Shown here: piece by piece, positions 41,828 to 48,796 of the stretch
How the letters are laid out: each line of letters starts with the position of its first letter
Numbering within the stretch: the stretch's first letter is position 1
From: Halomonas sp. I5-271120
Lineage (GTDB): Bacteria > Pseudomonadota > Gammaproteobacteria > Pseudomonadales > Halomonadaceae
Assembly: GCF_030553075.1 (NCBI RefSeq)
Contig: NZ_CP130702.1
Coordinates: 124,001-188,000, forward strand
Length of the DNA stretch: 64,000 bases
Direction: 5' to 3'
The notes under the pieces: model-generated
What the model was told of the DNA's origin: nothing
The model's database searches: none
The model's input: only the letters and a program-made list of their open reading frames with translations
Made by a program: the position numbers and the translations under genes

Positions 41828-43717
41828 ATGAATAATGCCATCAATGCCATTCCGTCAGTCGAGATCGCACAAGGCCCACAGCATGAGTATGCCGGGCACT
41901 TCGCTGGTCTAGTTGAGAAGGCCGAACCCGCCATTCACAGGATCGGTGAGCTAATCGATGAGGGCTACACCCTCAGCTGTGCGTGCAGCTTCGGCAAGGA
42001 CAGCAGCGTTGTGCTGGTGCTCATGCTCGAGGCGATCCGTCGCCGGGTAGAGGCGGGGCTATATGTCCCTACCTGCTACGTCTCGCACAGCAACACCGAG
42101 GTGGAAAACCCTGCCATGGATGTCTACACGAATGCGCAGATCGTAGATCTTCAGGCGTACTGTGAACGTCACCACCTGCCGGTGGAGGTCGTCTATGTCA
42201 CGCCGTCGCTATCGTCGTCATTCACCTATGCGACCATAGGTCGGGGGAAGCTACCGATCTTCGCTGGTGCCTCTCGTGCGTGCTCGATCGACTGGAAGCT
42301 GCGCCCGCAGCAGAAAGCGCTCAAGCACATTCTCTCGACCCTGCAGAACCCGGGTGACCTTGTCACGCTACTTGGTACTCGCTTCTCGGAGTCGACCGTT
42401 CGCGGTGGGAATATGCGTGGTCGCGGTGATGGTGGCATGGCGCTTGTACCGACAGACTCGGGCGGCTACACCTGCGCGGTCATCGCCGACTGGGAGCTAA
42501 CCGATGTCTGGGAGATGCTCGTTGCCTGTGATGAGAAACGACAGGGCCCCTACCGGACCTATGTCAGTGATTTCTCATGGTGTCTTGAGCTATACAAAGA
42601 TGCCAATGAGGGAATGTGCTCCATCATTACCGGAGATGGCGGCAATCGTGCGGCTTGCGGGTCTCGCCACGGCTGCATGACCTGTTGTGCTACTGGCGAT
42701 CGCGACAAGAGCATGGAGTCGATGATCGCCTCCGGGCCTAGCAAGCATGGCCACCTGGAAGGCATCAATCAGTTCCGCAACTTCCTTATCCAGACACGCT
42801 GGGACATGTCTCGGCGTGAGATCCTGGGGCGGAAGGTGTCCAAGGCCGGCTATTTTGGCGTGGCACCGACCAACTACTCGGCAGAGATGCGTCGCGACAT
42901 GCTGCGCTACCTGCTGACCCTGGATGTTCTGGAAGAGGAGAGGGCGGAAGAGCATGATGCTGCCATGTTCCGCGGCGACGTTAGTGATGAGGGCCTTGAG
43001 ATGATACAGAGCCTGCGAGGGCCGACGTATCAGGTCATCACACCCAAGAAGCTGCTTGCCATAGAGTTCGCCTGGTCGCTCAGCCATGGCTTCGATCACG
43101 CCTTCCCGGCGCTGTCGATATGGTATGAGATCCGTGTCTTGGGCGAACGCTACCCGATTCCGCCCATGGACACGGTACAGAAGGCGGGGGTGCCCAGCAT
43201 GTGCTGGTTCAAGATCCCCGAGGGTGAAGGTCCGGCTCACGAAGCTGGCCTGCAGGATGCCCTCATCGCCAAGTCAAACCTGTCGCAGTATCCCGAGCGT
43301 CCGCCGATGCGGACCGTGCGGGATCGCTACGAAGGCAAGCCGAGGCAGATCGTCTACTACGAGGAAGCTGATGAGATGGAGGTCGATGCGGCCGAGGCCA
43401 CGCTGTTTGTCGAAGCTTTCGATGAAGAGCGCTACCTTGCGTCCAAGTCGTTTCGCTCCTGGGAGAGTGCCAAAATCTTGCTGAATCATGGCCTGGTGAC
43501 ACTGGGTCGTGGCAAGGCGAGTGATTACGATGAGCTGGCGCGTCGTGCCCAGTATTGGGACCGGCTCCAGCAACGTCTGGGCACTCAGGGCCTCGAGGAG
43601 TACCTGCAGGAGCAGTCGATCAGCGATGCTGATCACAACCGGCTTCTGGAGGAGCTCGAGCAGCAGCAGGAGGAATCCGAGCCCCAAGCCGGCCAGGTTA
43701 TTGACCTGTTCGGCTAA
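41828..43717 (+). CDS. PAPS-reductase/DndC-like PP-loop protein
   Basis: 629 residues. The ATP-pyrophosphatase PP-loop SFGKDSS lies at ~54-60, followed by the strand-loop CYVSHSNTEVENP and the second half of the fold with SIDWKLRPQQKAL. A cysteine cluster (RAACGSRHGCMTCCATGD, ~275-292) could hold an iron-sulfur cluster as in DndC. A large C-terminal extension has no known domain. DndC takes part in DNA phosphorothioation, but dndA, B, D and E are absent here. Similar stand-alone genes occur on IncA/C-type elements. A nucleic-acid thiolation or anti-restriction role is possible but unproven. Confidence 0.8.
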   Translation: MNNAINAIPSVEIAQGPQHEYAGHFAGLVEKAEPAIHRIGELIDEGYTLSCACSFGKDSSVVLVLMLEAIRRRVEAGLYVPTCYVSHSNTEVENPAMDVYTNAQIVDLQAYCERHHLPVEVVYVTPSLSSSFTYATIGRGKLPIFAGASRACSIDWKLRPQQKALKHILSTLQNPGDLVTLLGTRFSESTVRGGNMRGRGDGGMALVPTDSGGYTCAVIADWELTDVWEMLVACDEKRQGPYRTYVSDFSWCLELYKDANEGMCSIITGDGGNRAACGSRHGCMTCCATGDRDKSMESMIASGPSKHGHLEGINQFRNFLIQTRWDMSRREILGRKVSKAGYFGVAPTNYSAEMRRDMLRYLLTLDVLEEERAEEHDAAMFRGDVSDEGLEMIQSLRGPTYQVITPKKLLAIEFAWSLSHGFDHAFPALSIWYEIRVLGERYPIPPMDTVQKAGVPSMCWFKIPEGEGPAHEAGLQDALIAKSNLSQYPERPPMRTVRDRYEGKPRQIVYYEEADEMEVDAAEATLFVEAFDEERYLASKSFRSWESAKILLNHGLVTLGRGKASDYDELARRAQYWDRLQQRLGTQGLEEYLQEQSISDADHNRLLEELEQQQEESEPQAGQVIDLFG

Positions 43718-43892
43718 GCTTGGGATCTCTGACCCGACAGGGCCACCACTGCAACACGGTGGCCTTCGTTACGTCTGGCTCACGTCGTCCCTATGGGGCG
43801 GCGTGATGCCAGGCATCTTAGATTTACTTGCAGGCGCGTTGCGCGGCGCCGGCTGGTTGATGTAGCAAAGGGAAATCAGTATTCTGAAATAA

Positions 43893-43923
43893 GGTGGTCC
43901 GGGCCACCAGATAAGCATCCCGG
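43893..43923 (+). ncRNA. Pseudoknot element f1
   Basis: Stem GGTGG/CCACC (43893-43897/43904-43908), loop CCGGG (43899-43903) pairing with CCCGG (43919-43923). Compared with d1 and g1 (CCGAG/CTCGG) one base pair has changed on both sides. In a 443-nt gene-free stretch together with f2 and leader 23. Confidence 0.82.
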
Positions 43924-44001
43924 CCATACTCCCTTCGATATCCCGATCAGCTTGAGTGCATGTGTCTGGGCGCTCCCCCCGAGCGGCTATAGGCATGCAT
44001 T

Positions 44002-44052
44002 TTCGGTCCTTCTTGGACTGAATGTTGGTACGGGCCATCTGAAACATCCCGT
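44002..44052 (+). ncRNA. Pseudoknot element f2 with preceding hairpin
   Basis: Hairpin TTCGGTCC/GGACTGAA (44002-44009/44015-44022), then pseudoknot stem GTTGG/CCATC with one mismatch (44024-44028/44035-44039), loop ACGGG (44030-44034) pairing with CCCGT (44048-44052). Between f1 and f2 lies a stem GCATG/CATGC enclosing CGCTC/GAGCG. Confidence 0.8.
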
Positions 44053-44096
44053 CTATACCTTTCCGGCTGCGTCTTTGATGACAACGCCATAATCTG

Positions 44097-44160
44097 CCCA
44101 GCGGGCGTTATCCCCGCTGGGGACGACGTGCGCCTGGGTTCCGACCTATGGAGCATGACT
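44097..44160 (+). promoter_or_regulatory. Structured leader 23
   Basis: Hairpin CCCAGCGGG/CCCGCTGGG (44097-44105/44113-44121), same stem as leader 21. GACG (44122-44125) can pair with loop CGTT (44106-44109); GTGC (44128-44131) with GCAT (44153-44156) next to GGAG. Both pairings are only 4 bp. Confidence 0.55.
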
Positions 44161-45078
44161 ATGACTACTATCGCCGCAATCCTTCCGCGCCCGATGGCGA
44201 AGATCGGCAACCGCGCTGTAATGCTGTCTCCGTTGGCCCTTGCCAGCGTGAATCAGCTTTCAGTGCTTACCCAGCACTCCCTGATCACGAAGCTACTCAC
44301 CATTGAGGCTCCTGAACCTTGCGCAGAGTCGCAGGCCTTCACGGGACTGATATTGGTGACGCTTCGTACGCGCTTTCATAACCAAGTGAGCCGTGACGCC
44401 CAGCAGCAAGCCTTCAGTGATGTCTCTGAAGCGCTGGACTTCACGAGACACTGGGCCATAGAGCGTCTGTGCGAATACTTCGCCGGCCTTTGTGGGTCCG
44501 ATCTGACAGCTGGATCCGAAGACATGGATGACCTGGTCGAGATCCTGGGCCATGCCCGGGAGGTCTCCGGGGAATTCATCGAGGAGCGGCTGGTCGAGAT
44601 TGGCCATTCCTCCGATGCGGGTCAGATCGATCCCATCATGGAATTCCTGCTGAGCTGGACAGCCTCTCTCGATGCTATCGATACGATCGATTTCATCGCG
44701 TCGGTGTTCTCCTATCTTGAGTCCAATGCCGTCGTAGAGAGCAGTGCTGTCATTTCGCCTGTCATGGTGGATGCGAAGCATGCGCCAAGCTACACGACAC
44801 GTTCGCCCTCTCGTGAGACCGCACAACGGGCGGTGGAAGTGCTGAGCAACTATCAAGCAGAAGTCTCCGATGATAACCCGGAGCTCGCTGCTGAGATCGA
44901 TCGGCTGTGTGGTGAGCTGAACGCGTCGTCTGACGGTTCCGAATCCCGATCCGAGGCCGACAAGGCGCTGGACAGGATGCAGGAGCTGTTAGATGGCAAG
45001 GAATGGGAGCCTGAGCACCTGGCCATGATTGCGGACATGATTCGCTTTACTGGCCGGGAAGTGCGTGACATCGACTGA
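44161..45078 (+). CDS. Hypothetical protein, 305 residues
   Basis: Start at ATG 44161, 7 nt after GGAG; the ATG at 44155 is too close. Helical, acidic protein (DFTRHWAIERLCEYFAGLCGSDL; FLLSWTASLDAIDTIDFIASVFSYL), with the C-terminal third charged. No membrane segment or known domain. Confidence 0.65.
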   Translation: MTTIAAILPRPMAKIGNRAVMLSPLALASVNQLSVLTQHSLITKLLTIEAPEPCAESQAFTGLILVTLRTRFHNQVSRDAQQQAFSDVSEALDFTRHWAIERLCEYFAGLCGSDLTAGSEDMDDLVEILGHAREVSGEFIEERLVEIGHSSDAGQIDPIMEFLLSWTASLDAIDTIDFIASVFSYLESNAVVESSAVISPVMVDAKHAPSYTTRSPSRETAQRAVEVLSNYQAEVSDDNPELAAEIDRLCGELNASSDGSESRSEADKALDRMQELLDGKEWEPEHLAMIADMIRFTGREVRDID

Positions 45079-45151
45079 GCTCGATCGGCGTATTCTTGCC
45101 TGACAGGTAGGAAATGCTGACTCTTACCAACGCGCCTCTAACGGGCGCACA

Positions 45152-45214
45152 ACCCCACGGGGCGCACTGATGCCCTATGGGTGTCGTGCGTCCCGATACC
45201 TAGAGGTACGCAAC
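45152..45214 (+). promoter_or_regulatory. Structured switch leader 24
   Basis: Hairpin ACCC/GGGT with GGGC/GCCC (45152-45182). Middle arm GTGCG (45186-45190) pairs with CGCAC (45163-45167), or TGCGT (45187-45191) with ACGCA before the ATG (45208-45212). Both perfect 5 bp. Confidence 0.75.
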
Positions 45215-45694
45215 ATGAGCAAGAACCATAACTGCCTAGAAGGCATCGCCTGCCCGAAGTGCAAGCAAGAGGATGTGTTCTCCATCGTCACTACGTGCAA
45301 AGCACTAGTCCATGATGATGGCATCGAGGGAACCAATAGGCACGAATGGAATAGCAATGCTTCGATCACCTGCCGAGAGTGCATGTACTCGGGCACGGTC
45401 GCGGAGTTCAGCGGGGTTCCCGCTGCGCCGGTCATTCCGGAAGAGCGCATGGGAGTGCTAAGCACCGCCCACGTCAGCTATGAGGAGTCACTGTTGATCC
45501 CGGTGCTGCTTGCCAGCGGTGCGCTGATTGGCATGGAGCGTGAAGAGGGATGGCTGGTCCACACCTCGAAACCCCATGACGATGCACCTAACCTGGCCTA
45601 CATCCAGGGTTACATGCAGAGCAAAGGGTTTCAGTGGATCCTCTTCGACAGAGACGCTTCTGGAGTTGAGGTTTTTTCCACCTTTGACTGGTAA
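45215..45694 (+). CDS. Zinc-ribbon protein, 159 residues
   Basis: Start at 45215, 9 nt after AGAGG. Residues ~12-60 carry two cysteine pairs, CPKC and CREC, a probable zinc ribbon. The C-terminal half (LIGMEREEGWLVHTSKPHDD, FQWILFDRDASGVEVF) looks like a small alpha/beta fold. Unknown function; possibly nucleic-acid binding. Confidence 0.68.
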   Translation: MSKNHNCLEGIACPKCKQEDVFSIVTTCKALVHDDGIEGTNRHEWNSNASITCRECMYSGTVAEFSGVPAAPVIPEERMGVLSTAHVSYEESLLIPVLLASGALIGMEREEGWLVHTSKPHDDAPNLAYIQGYMQSKGFQWILFDRDASGVEVFSTFDW

Positions 45695-45711
45695 CGACTA
45701 GACCCATCAAA

Positions 45712-45773
45712 CCCTAACAGGGCCATACCGCCCTGTGGGGGGGGATGGCCCGTCAACTGAAGGAGCCATACCG
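45712..45773 (+). promoter_or_regulatory. Structured switch leader 25 with identical loop and start words
   Basis: Hairpin ACAGGGC/GCCCTGT (45717-45723/45730-45736) with outer CCC/GGG. The 9-nt word GCCATACCG occurs at the loop (45722-45730) and again directly before the ATG (45765-45773). The middle arm ATGGCCC (45745-45751) pairs with GGGCCAT (7 bp), or ATGGC with GCCAT at the start (5 bp plus two). Confidence 0.85.
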
Positions 45774-45959
45774 ATGATGGAAGATAAGATGTTACAAGCC
45801 ATGCAGGCCATGCGTTCACAGGGATATGCCGTCGCTCTTTGGTCCCCCGAAGAGATCGCGGATTCCTGCCTGGATCGGCGTGAATTTGAAGAGCAGGTTC
45901 ACATCGAGGGCAATCGTCTCCTATGGGATAACCCGGCTGACGAAGACGATAGCGACTGA
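45774..45959 (+). CDS. Small hypothetical protein, 61 residues
   Basis: Starts ATGATG at 45774 after AAGGAG. Helical and acidic with C-terminal ADEDDSD. No known family; supported by the full switch leader. Confidence 0.6.
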   Translation: MMEDKMLQAMQAMRSQGYAVALWSPEEIADSCLDRREFEEQVHIEGNRLLWDNPADEDDSD

Positions 45960-45990
45960 CTTACCTCGCCGCTGCTGGCGCTAAATACTA

Positions 45991-46052
45991 CCCCCTGGGG
46001 CACTCCACCCCTAGGGGGATGGTTGTGCCCCGTAAACAGAAAGGACACGACC
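45991..46052 (+). promoter_or_regulatory. Structured switch leader 26
   Basis: Hairpin GGGG/CCCC with outer CCCCC/GGGGG (45991-46018), loop CACTCCA. Middle arm GTGCCCC (46025-46031) pairs with GGGGCAC (45997-46003, 7 bp perfect), or ATGGTTGTG (46019-46027) with CACGACCAT (46046-46054, 9 bp, one G-U), covering the start codon. Confidence 0.85.
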
Positions 46053-46619
46053 ATGAGCAACGATACACTGAACGCTACCCCGACCCTGGATCAGCAGAAT
46101 TCGTCACAGCCGACACGCAAAGTCGACTTCACTCTACGGGCGCTCACTGCAGTAGAGATGACGGTGACAGCGGATGTGCCGCTGGATGCCGACGATGAGC
46201 AGCTGTTCAAGATCGCCTCGCAGCTGTACAGCAATTGCGATGGCTCAGAGTTCGTAGATGATGGTGTCACCTTCGATGAGGGTACTCACGACTGGAGTGA
46301 AAACGAGGGCGCTCAGTCGAGCATCCTGGAATTCACCTTCAAGCTGGACCCCATGGGATGTGCTGCGCACGGCTGCTTCTTCGAGCTGGTCGCTGACATG
46401 AGCTATTTTCTTCACCACCGCCTCATCGAAAGGACTGAAGTGCGATCAACGCATGCGGACAAGCGCCAAATCTGCGTCGTTGCCTTCTTGCATCACTCCG
46501 TCACGGAGACCGAGGCTCAAGAGATCTCCTCTTCTTTGGCCTTCGAGTTCCTCGAAGTGGGGAACGATGAGGAGTTGGCCGCGGAGTTGTTGGATGTGAG
46601 CTTCCCAAGCTGGTGCTAA
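46053..46619 (+). CDS. Hypothetical protein, 188 residues
   Basis: Start at 46053. N-terminal Thr/Gln-rich 25 residues then a beta-rich part (VDFTLRALTAVEMTVTADVPL) and an amphipathic C-terminus. It has FKLDPMGCAAHGCFFEL with paired cysteines. Not recognised. Confidence 0.65.
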   Translation: MSNDTLNATPTLDQQNSSQPTRKVDFTLRALTAVEMTVTADVPLDADDEQLFKIASQLYSNCDGSEFVDDGVTFDEGTHDWSENEGAQSSILEFTFKLDPMGCAAHGCFFELVADMSYFLHHRLIERTEVRSTHADKRQICVVAFLHHSVTETEAQEISSSLAFEFLEVGNDEELAAELLDVSFPSWC

Positions 46620-46695
46620 GAGGCTCGCTGATGCTGGATAAATGATTGAAGGATGAAGCTATGGCGCTTTACAGCGTCGAATAGCCGGCATAAGG

Positions 46696-46759
46696 TCAAG
46701 AGGAGTCCCGTGGTAAGGGATCTCCTCTTGATTGCTGTTTTCCTCCCAGGAGGTGACAT
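46696..46759 (+). promoter_or_regulatory. Hairpin leader of the first microprotein
   Basis: 10-bp stem TCAAGAGGAG/CTCCTCTTGA (46696-46705/46722-46731) with inner CCC/GGG, then TCCT (46741-46744) that can pair with AGGA of the ribosome site AGGAGG (46748-46753). Similar in idea to the other leaders but different in sequence. Confidence 0.5.
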
Positions 46760-46873
46760 ATGCAGCCTGAAATTGCTCTGCCGTTGGCCATTCTCGGTGT
46801 GACGCTGACCTTCTTTGCGGGGGCCTATGTCTGGGCTCGTCACAAGGACCGCAACCACCATAGCGGGAAGTAG
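46760..46873 (+). CDS. Single-helix membrane microprotein A
   Basis: 37 codons from ATG 46760, 6 nt after AGGAGG. One transmembrane helix and a short basic C-terminal tail (RHKDRNHHSGK). It shares the pattern P-L-x-I-L-x-V-x-L-x-F-F-x-G-x-x-V-W-A with the 41-residue protein at 47897, so the two are paralogues about 1.1 kb apart. The conserved pair and good ribosome site make it a real gene despite its size. Confidence 0.72.
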   Translation: MQPEIALPLAILGVTLTFFAGAYVWARHKDRNHHSGK

Positions 46874-46943
46874 CTTTTTGCTGCAGGATATTGATTTGCT
46901 TGGGGTTGACCGGTCTCGCGTTGCCCGGTATCGTTAAGACAGC

Positions 46944-46974
46944 GGTGGTCCGAGCCACCCGAAAAGCAACTCGG
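46944..46974 (+). ncRNA. Pseudoknot element g1
   Basis: Stem GGTGG/CCACC (46944-46948/46955-46959), loop CCGAG (46950-46954) pairing with CTCGG (46970-46974), linker CGAAAAGCAA. First of a tandem pair in a 323-nt gene-free stretch. Confidence 0.8.
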
Positions 46975-47046
46975 CCATACCGTTTGACCCTACTAAGAGA
47001 CTCTAATGTCATACGCACCCCAGAAGTGCGTGTATGACTTTATAGT

Positions 47047-47096
47047 TTCTGCTCCTTGTGAGCTGAATAGTGGCTCGGGCCACTCAAAATATCCCG
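47047..47096 (+). ncRNA. Pseudoknot element g2 with preceding hairpin
   Basis: Hairpin TTCtGCTC/GAGCtGAA (47047-47054/47060-47067), then pseudoknot stem AGTGG/CCACT (47069-47073/47080-47084), loop CGGG (47076-47079) pairing with CCCG (47093-47096). Between g1 and g2 is a 13-bp-scale stem GTCATACGCAC/GTGCGTGTATGAC. Confidence 0.75.
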
Positions 47097-47150
47097 CTTT
47101 TGCACTCTTCCTTTGCTCTTCTGTCTTGCGCAGATGCTTGGATACCACCC

Positions 47151-47196
47151 CTCAGGGCTATACCGCCTTGAGCGGTGCCCTTGTAAGGAGCAAGTA
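47151..47196 (+). promoter_or_regulatory. Structured leader 28
   Basis: Hairpin CTCAGGGC/GCCTTGAG (47151-47158/47165-47172, one G-U). GGTG/GCCC (47174-47180) can pair with parts of the loop and stem; CTTG (47180-47183) with CAAG after the GGAG site (47191-47194). Pairings are short. Confidence 0.5.
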
Positions 47197-47364
47197 ATGA
47201 AACTTGGAACCATTTCCCGTTTAACATATCGTGCCGGCCTCGTTGAGCCAGGCACTTATGAAATTGTGAAGTTCCTTGATGATAACGGTAACGTTGTCGT
47301 GAAAAATGTGATGACTGGCGTTAATTCTGTGATTAACACATCTCATCTCAAAACTGATCGGTAA
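47197..47364 (+). CDS. Small hypothetical protein, 55 residues
   Basis: Start at 47197, 6 nt after AAGGAG. Small beta-rich protein (YEIVKFLDDNGNVVVKN) of SH3/KOW-like size. No known family. Confidence 0.6.
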   Translation: MKLGTISRLTYRAGLVEPGTYEIVKFLDDNGNVVVKNVMTGVNSVINTSHLKTDR

Positions 47365-47387
47365 GAGGACTTTCCGATGAGCTTTAA

Positions 47388-47456
47388 CCCTGCGGGGGCA
47401 ATCTAGCCCCTTAGGGGATAGTTGCCTCCGAATTTTAACTATCTATGGAGGCAATT
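47388..47456 (+). promoter_or_regulatory. Structured switch leader 29
   Basis: Hairpin GGGGC/GCCCC (47395-47399/47406-47410) with CCCT/AGGG. GTTGCC (47421-47426) pairs with the GGCAAT loop word (47397-47402), or AGTTGCCTCC (47420-47429) with GGAGGCAATT (47447-47456, 10 bp, one G-U). The stem is nearly identical to leader 5 but the words differ (GCATAC there, GCAATY here) and remain complementary. Confidence 0.87.
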
Positions 47457-47885
47457 ATGAAAAAAGCTATACTAATGAAAGTCGGTGGACTAGGCAGATC
47501 CCTTTTCGCTTTAGGTATCATCTGCTCAGTCTATTACGAAATTGATGTGCTCCTCATTATCACTATCTTTGCTGGTCTGGCTCTTATGGGCTTCGGCTTC
47601 TGCATTAGCGTCAAGGACAAGCTAAGAGATTTCAGTGATGACGAGACTGATCGATATACAAAAGCCGTGCTGTATGCGGTTTCGGATACTTCTTTTGACC
47701 TGTTGGTCACGACCTCAACGTCTGGCCTTACATTGCTCATGAAGTGGTATCTTGGTAAGCCGATCACCCTTGCAGGTATCAAGCTGGTGTCTTGCATGAT
47801 GCCGGTTGCCATCGTGTTCGGTTTGATCTCGTTGTTCACCTATGCTACTTATAAAGCATACGAATCTAAAGATTCTGATAACTGA
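47457..47885 (+). CDS. Hypothetical inner-membrane protein, 142 residues
   Basis: Start at 47457, 6 nt after GGAGG. Predicted helices: SLFALGIICSVYYEIDVLLIITIFAGLALMGFGF (two close helices) and a C-terminal pair around LTLLMKWYLGK and SCMMPVAIVFGLISLFTYA. A soluble acidic stretch DFSDDETDRYTK lies between. Family unknown. Microprotein B follows 11 nt downstream and may associate with it. Confidence 0.68.
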   Translation: MKKAILMKVGGLGRSLFALGIICSVYYEIDVLLIITIFAGLALMGFGFCISVKDKLRDFSDDETDRYTKAVLYAVSDTSFDLLVTTSTSGLTLLMKWYLGKPITLAGIKLVSCMMPVAIVFGLISLFTYATYKAYESKDSDN

Positions 47886-47896
47886 GGATTTGGCTC

Positions 47897-48022
47897 ATGT
47901 CTGCTGAAACTGTAATTCCGCTTGGGATTCTAGCAGTATCACTTGTGTTCTTCGGTGGCTCGATCGTCTGGGCCAAGAATATGGACCAGAAGATGAAGCA
48001 TCGAAAGCAGCAAGAAGCATGA
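47897..48022 (+). CDS. Single-helix membrane microprotein B
   Basis: 41 codons from ATG 47897, with GAGGAT as ribosome site, 11 nt after the preceding gene. One transmembrane helix followed by a basic tail (KNMDQKMKHRKQQEA). Paralogue of the microprotein at 46760. A strong terminator ends the transcript just after it. Confidence 0.7.
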   Translation: MSAETVIPLGILAVSLVFFGGSIVWAKNMDQKMKHRKQQEA

Positions 48023-48040
48023 CCAGTAAGGAAACGAAGA

Positions 48041-48072
48041 AACCCCCTCGCCTTTGGCCAGGGGGTTTTTTT
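48041..48072 (+). terminator. Intrinsic terminator ending the microprotein operon
   Basis: Stem AACCCCCT / AGGGGGTT with GC-rich inner part (48041-48067) and eight T. Roughly marks the end of the leader-controlled block. Confidence 0.9.
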
Positions 48073-48375
48073 GTGCCTGTGGAACAGGAATCCGGCTGAC
48101 GATATACCTGGGTTCTCGTTTACAGGCGGTGCTGCTATGTTGACACGAAAACCATACGGAGATGGCCAGTGGGAGCGAAAACATATAAGTGCAACCGGCC
48201 TGAAGATGCAGAACCTAGCGGTGAGGGTGGTCAATACCATTGTCCGATACTCACCCTGACAATCTGTGTCTGTCTCTCAATGTTCTTCTTGAGAATACGT
48301 TTAGCTTCCCGAATCACGCGATAGAGATAAGCTGTTCGCCATAACCCAAAGCCAATCTAAGGGAGCGACCATCAA
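48073..48375. other. Gene-free stretch
   Basis: About 300 bp. A 62-codon frame (48071-48259) starts inside the terminator T-run without a ribosome site and is not supported. No pseudoknot or switch leader was found. The AGGGAG site before 48376 is the only clear element. Confidence 0.4.
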
Positions 48376-48726
48376 ATGAATTCGCTTAGCACCATGCCTG
48401 ATAAAATTGCCCTCGATCATGTACGCACGATGGTAGTCGAGCACTATATAAATAATGAAGATGATCCCCGGCATTCGACATGTGAAGACATGATCGCGGA
48501 ACTCTCCGCGGCGCTGCACTTCGATGCCCTGGATGACGGCATCGATATTGATGCAGAGCTCGGCAGTGCCTTTCATCTCTTGCAGCAAACCCATTCCGAA
48601 TACTGCCAGGTGAAAGCAGCGCTGGAGGGAAAAGGGGAGAATGACACAACTTTGCTCAAGCTCTACTCAGAGATTGAAGCCCGAGTCTATCGTGACCTCA
48701 CTTCACCCAGCTTCGTTGCCCATTGA
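48376..48726 (+). CDS. Hypothetical protein, 116 residues
   Basis: Start at 48376, 10 nt after AGGGAG; ATG 48394 is an alternative. Acidic and helical (DDPRHSTCEDMIAELSAALHFDAL; AELGSAFHLLQQTHSEYCQVKAAL). No known domain. A 10-bp hairpin GAGGCGTCGG/CCGACGCCTC (48732-48741/48751-48760) follows. Confidence 0.62.
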   Translation: MNSLSTMPDKIALDHVRTMVVEHYINNEDDPRHSTCEDMIAELSAALHFDALDDGIDIDAELGSAFHLLQQTHSEYCQVKAALEGKGENDTTLLKLYSEIEARVYRDLTSPSFVAH

Positions 48727-48796
48727 ATGCCGAGGCGTCGGAAATCTTGGCCGACGCCTCCTTGTGAAAACCCAAACCATTCCCTAGGAGCGGTCC

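Noticed and set aside
41828..43717. Complete Dnd phosphorothioation system
   Set aside because: Only a DndC-like PP-loop protein is present; dndA, dndB, dndD and dndE were looked for among the neighbours and not found.
45079..45150. Eleventh pseudoknot copy before the zinc-ribbon gene at 45215
   Set aside because: A stem TGCCT/AGGTA exists, but the loop and downstream tail are not complementary.
19922..47456. Integron-like cassette array with attC sites
   Set aside because: One-direction small genes separated by hairpins recall cassettes, and TAAC often occurs before the hairpin. But there is no integron integrase, no GTTRRRY core at the other side, and the hairpins lie tightly upstream of ribosome sites with complementary words.
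19922..47456. Leader hairpins as plain intrinsic terminators of the upstream gene
   Set aside because: Only the 26.4-kb leader has a T-run; the others run into a complementary word and a ribosome site, so termination alone does not explain them.
48071..48259. 62-codon frame after the terminator
   Set aside because: Starts in the terminator T-run, no ribosome site, no recognisable protein pattern.
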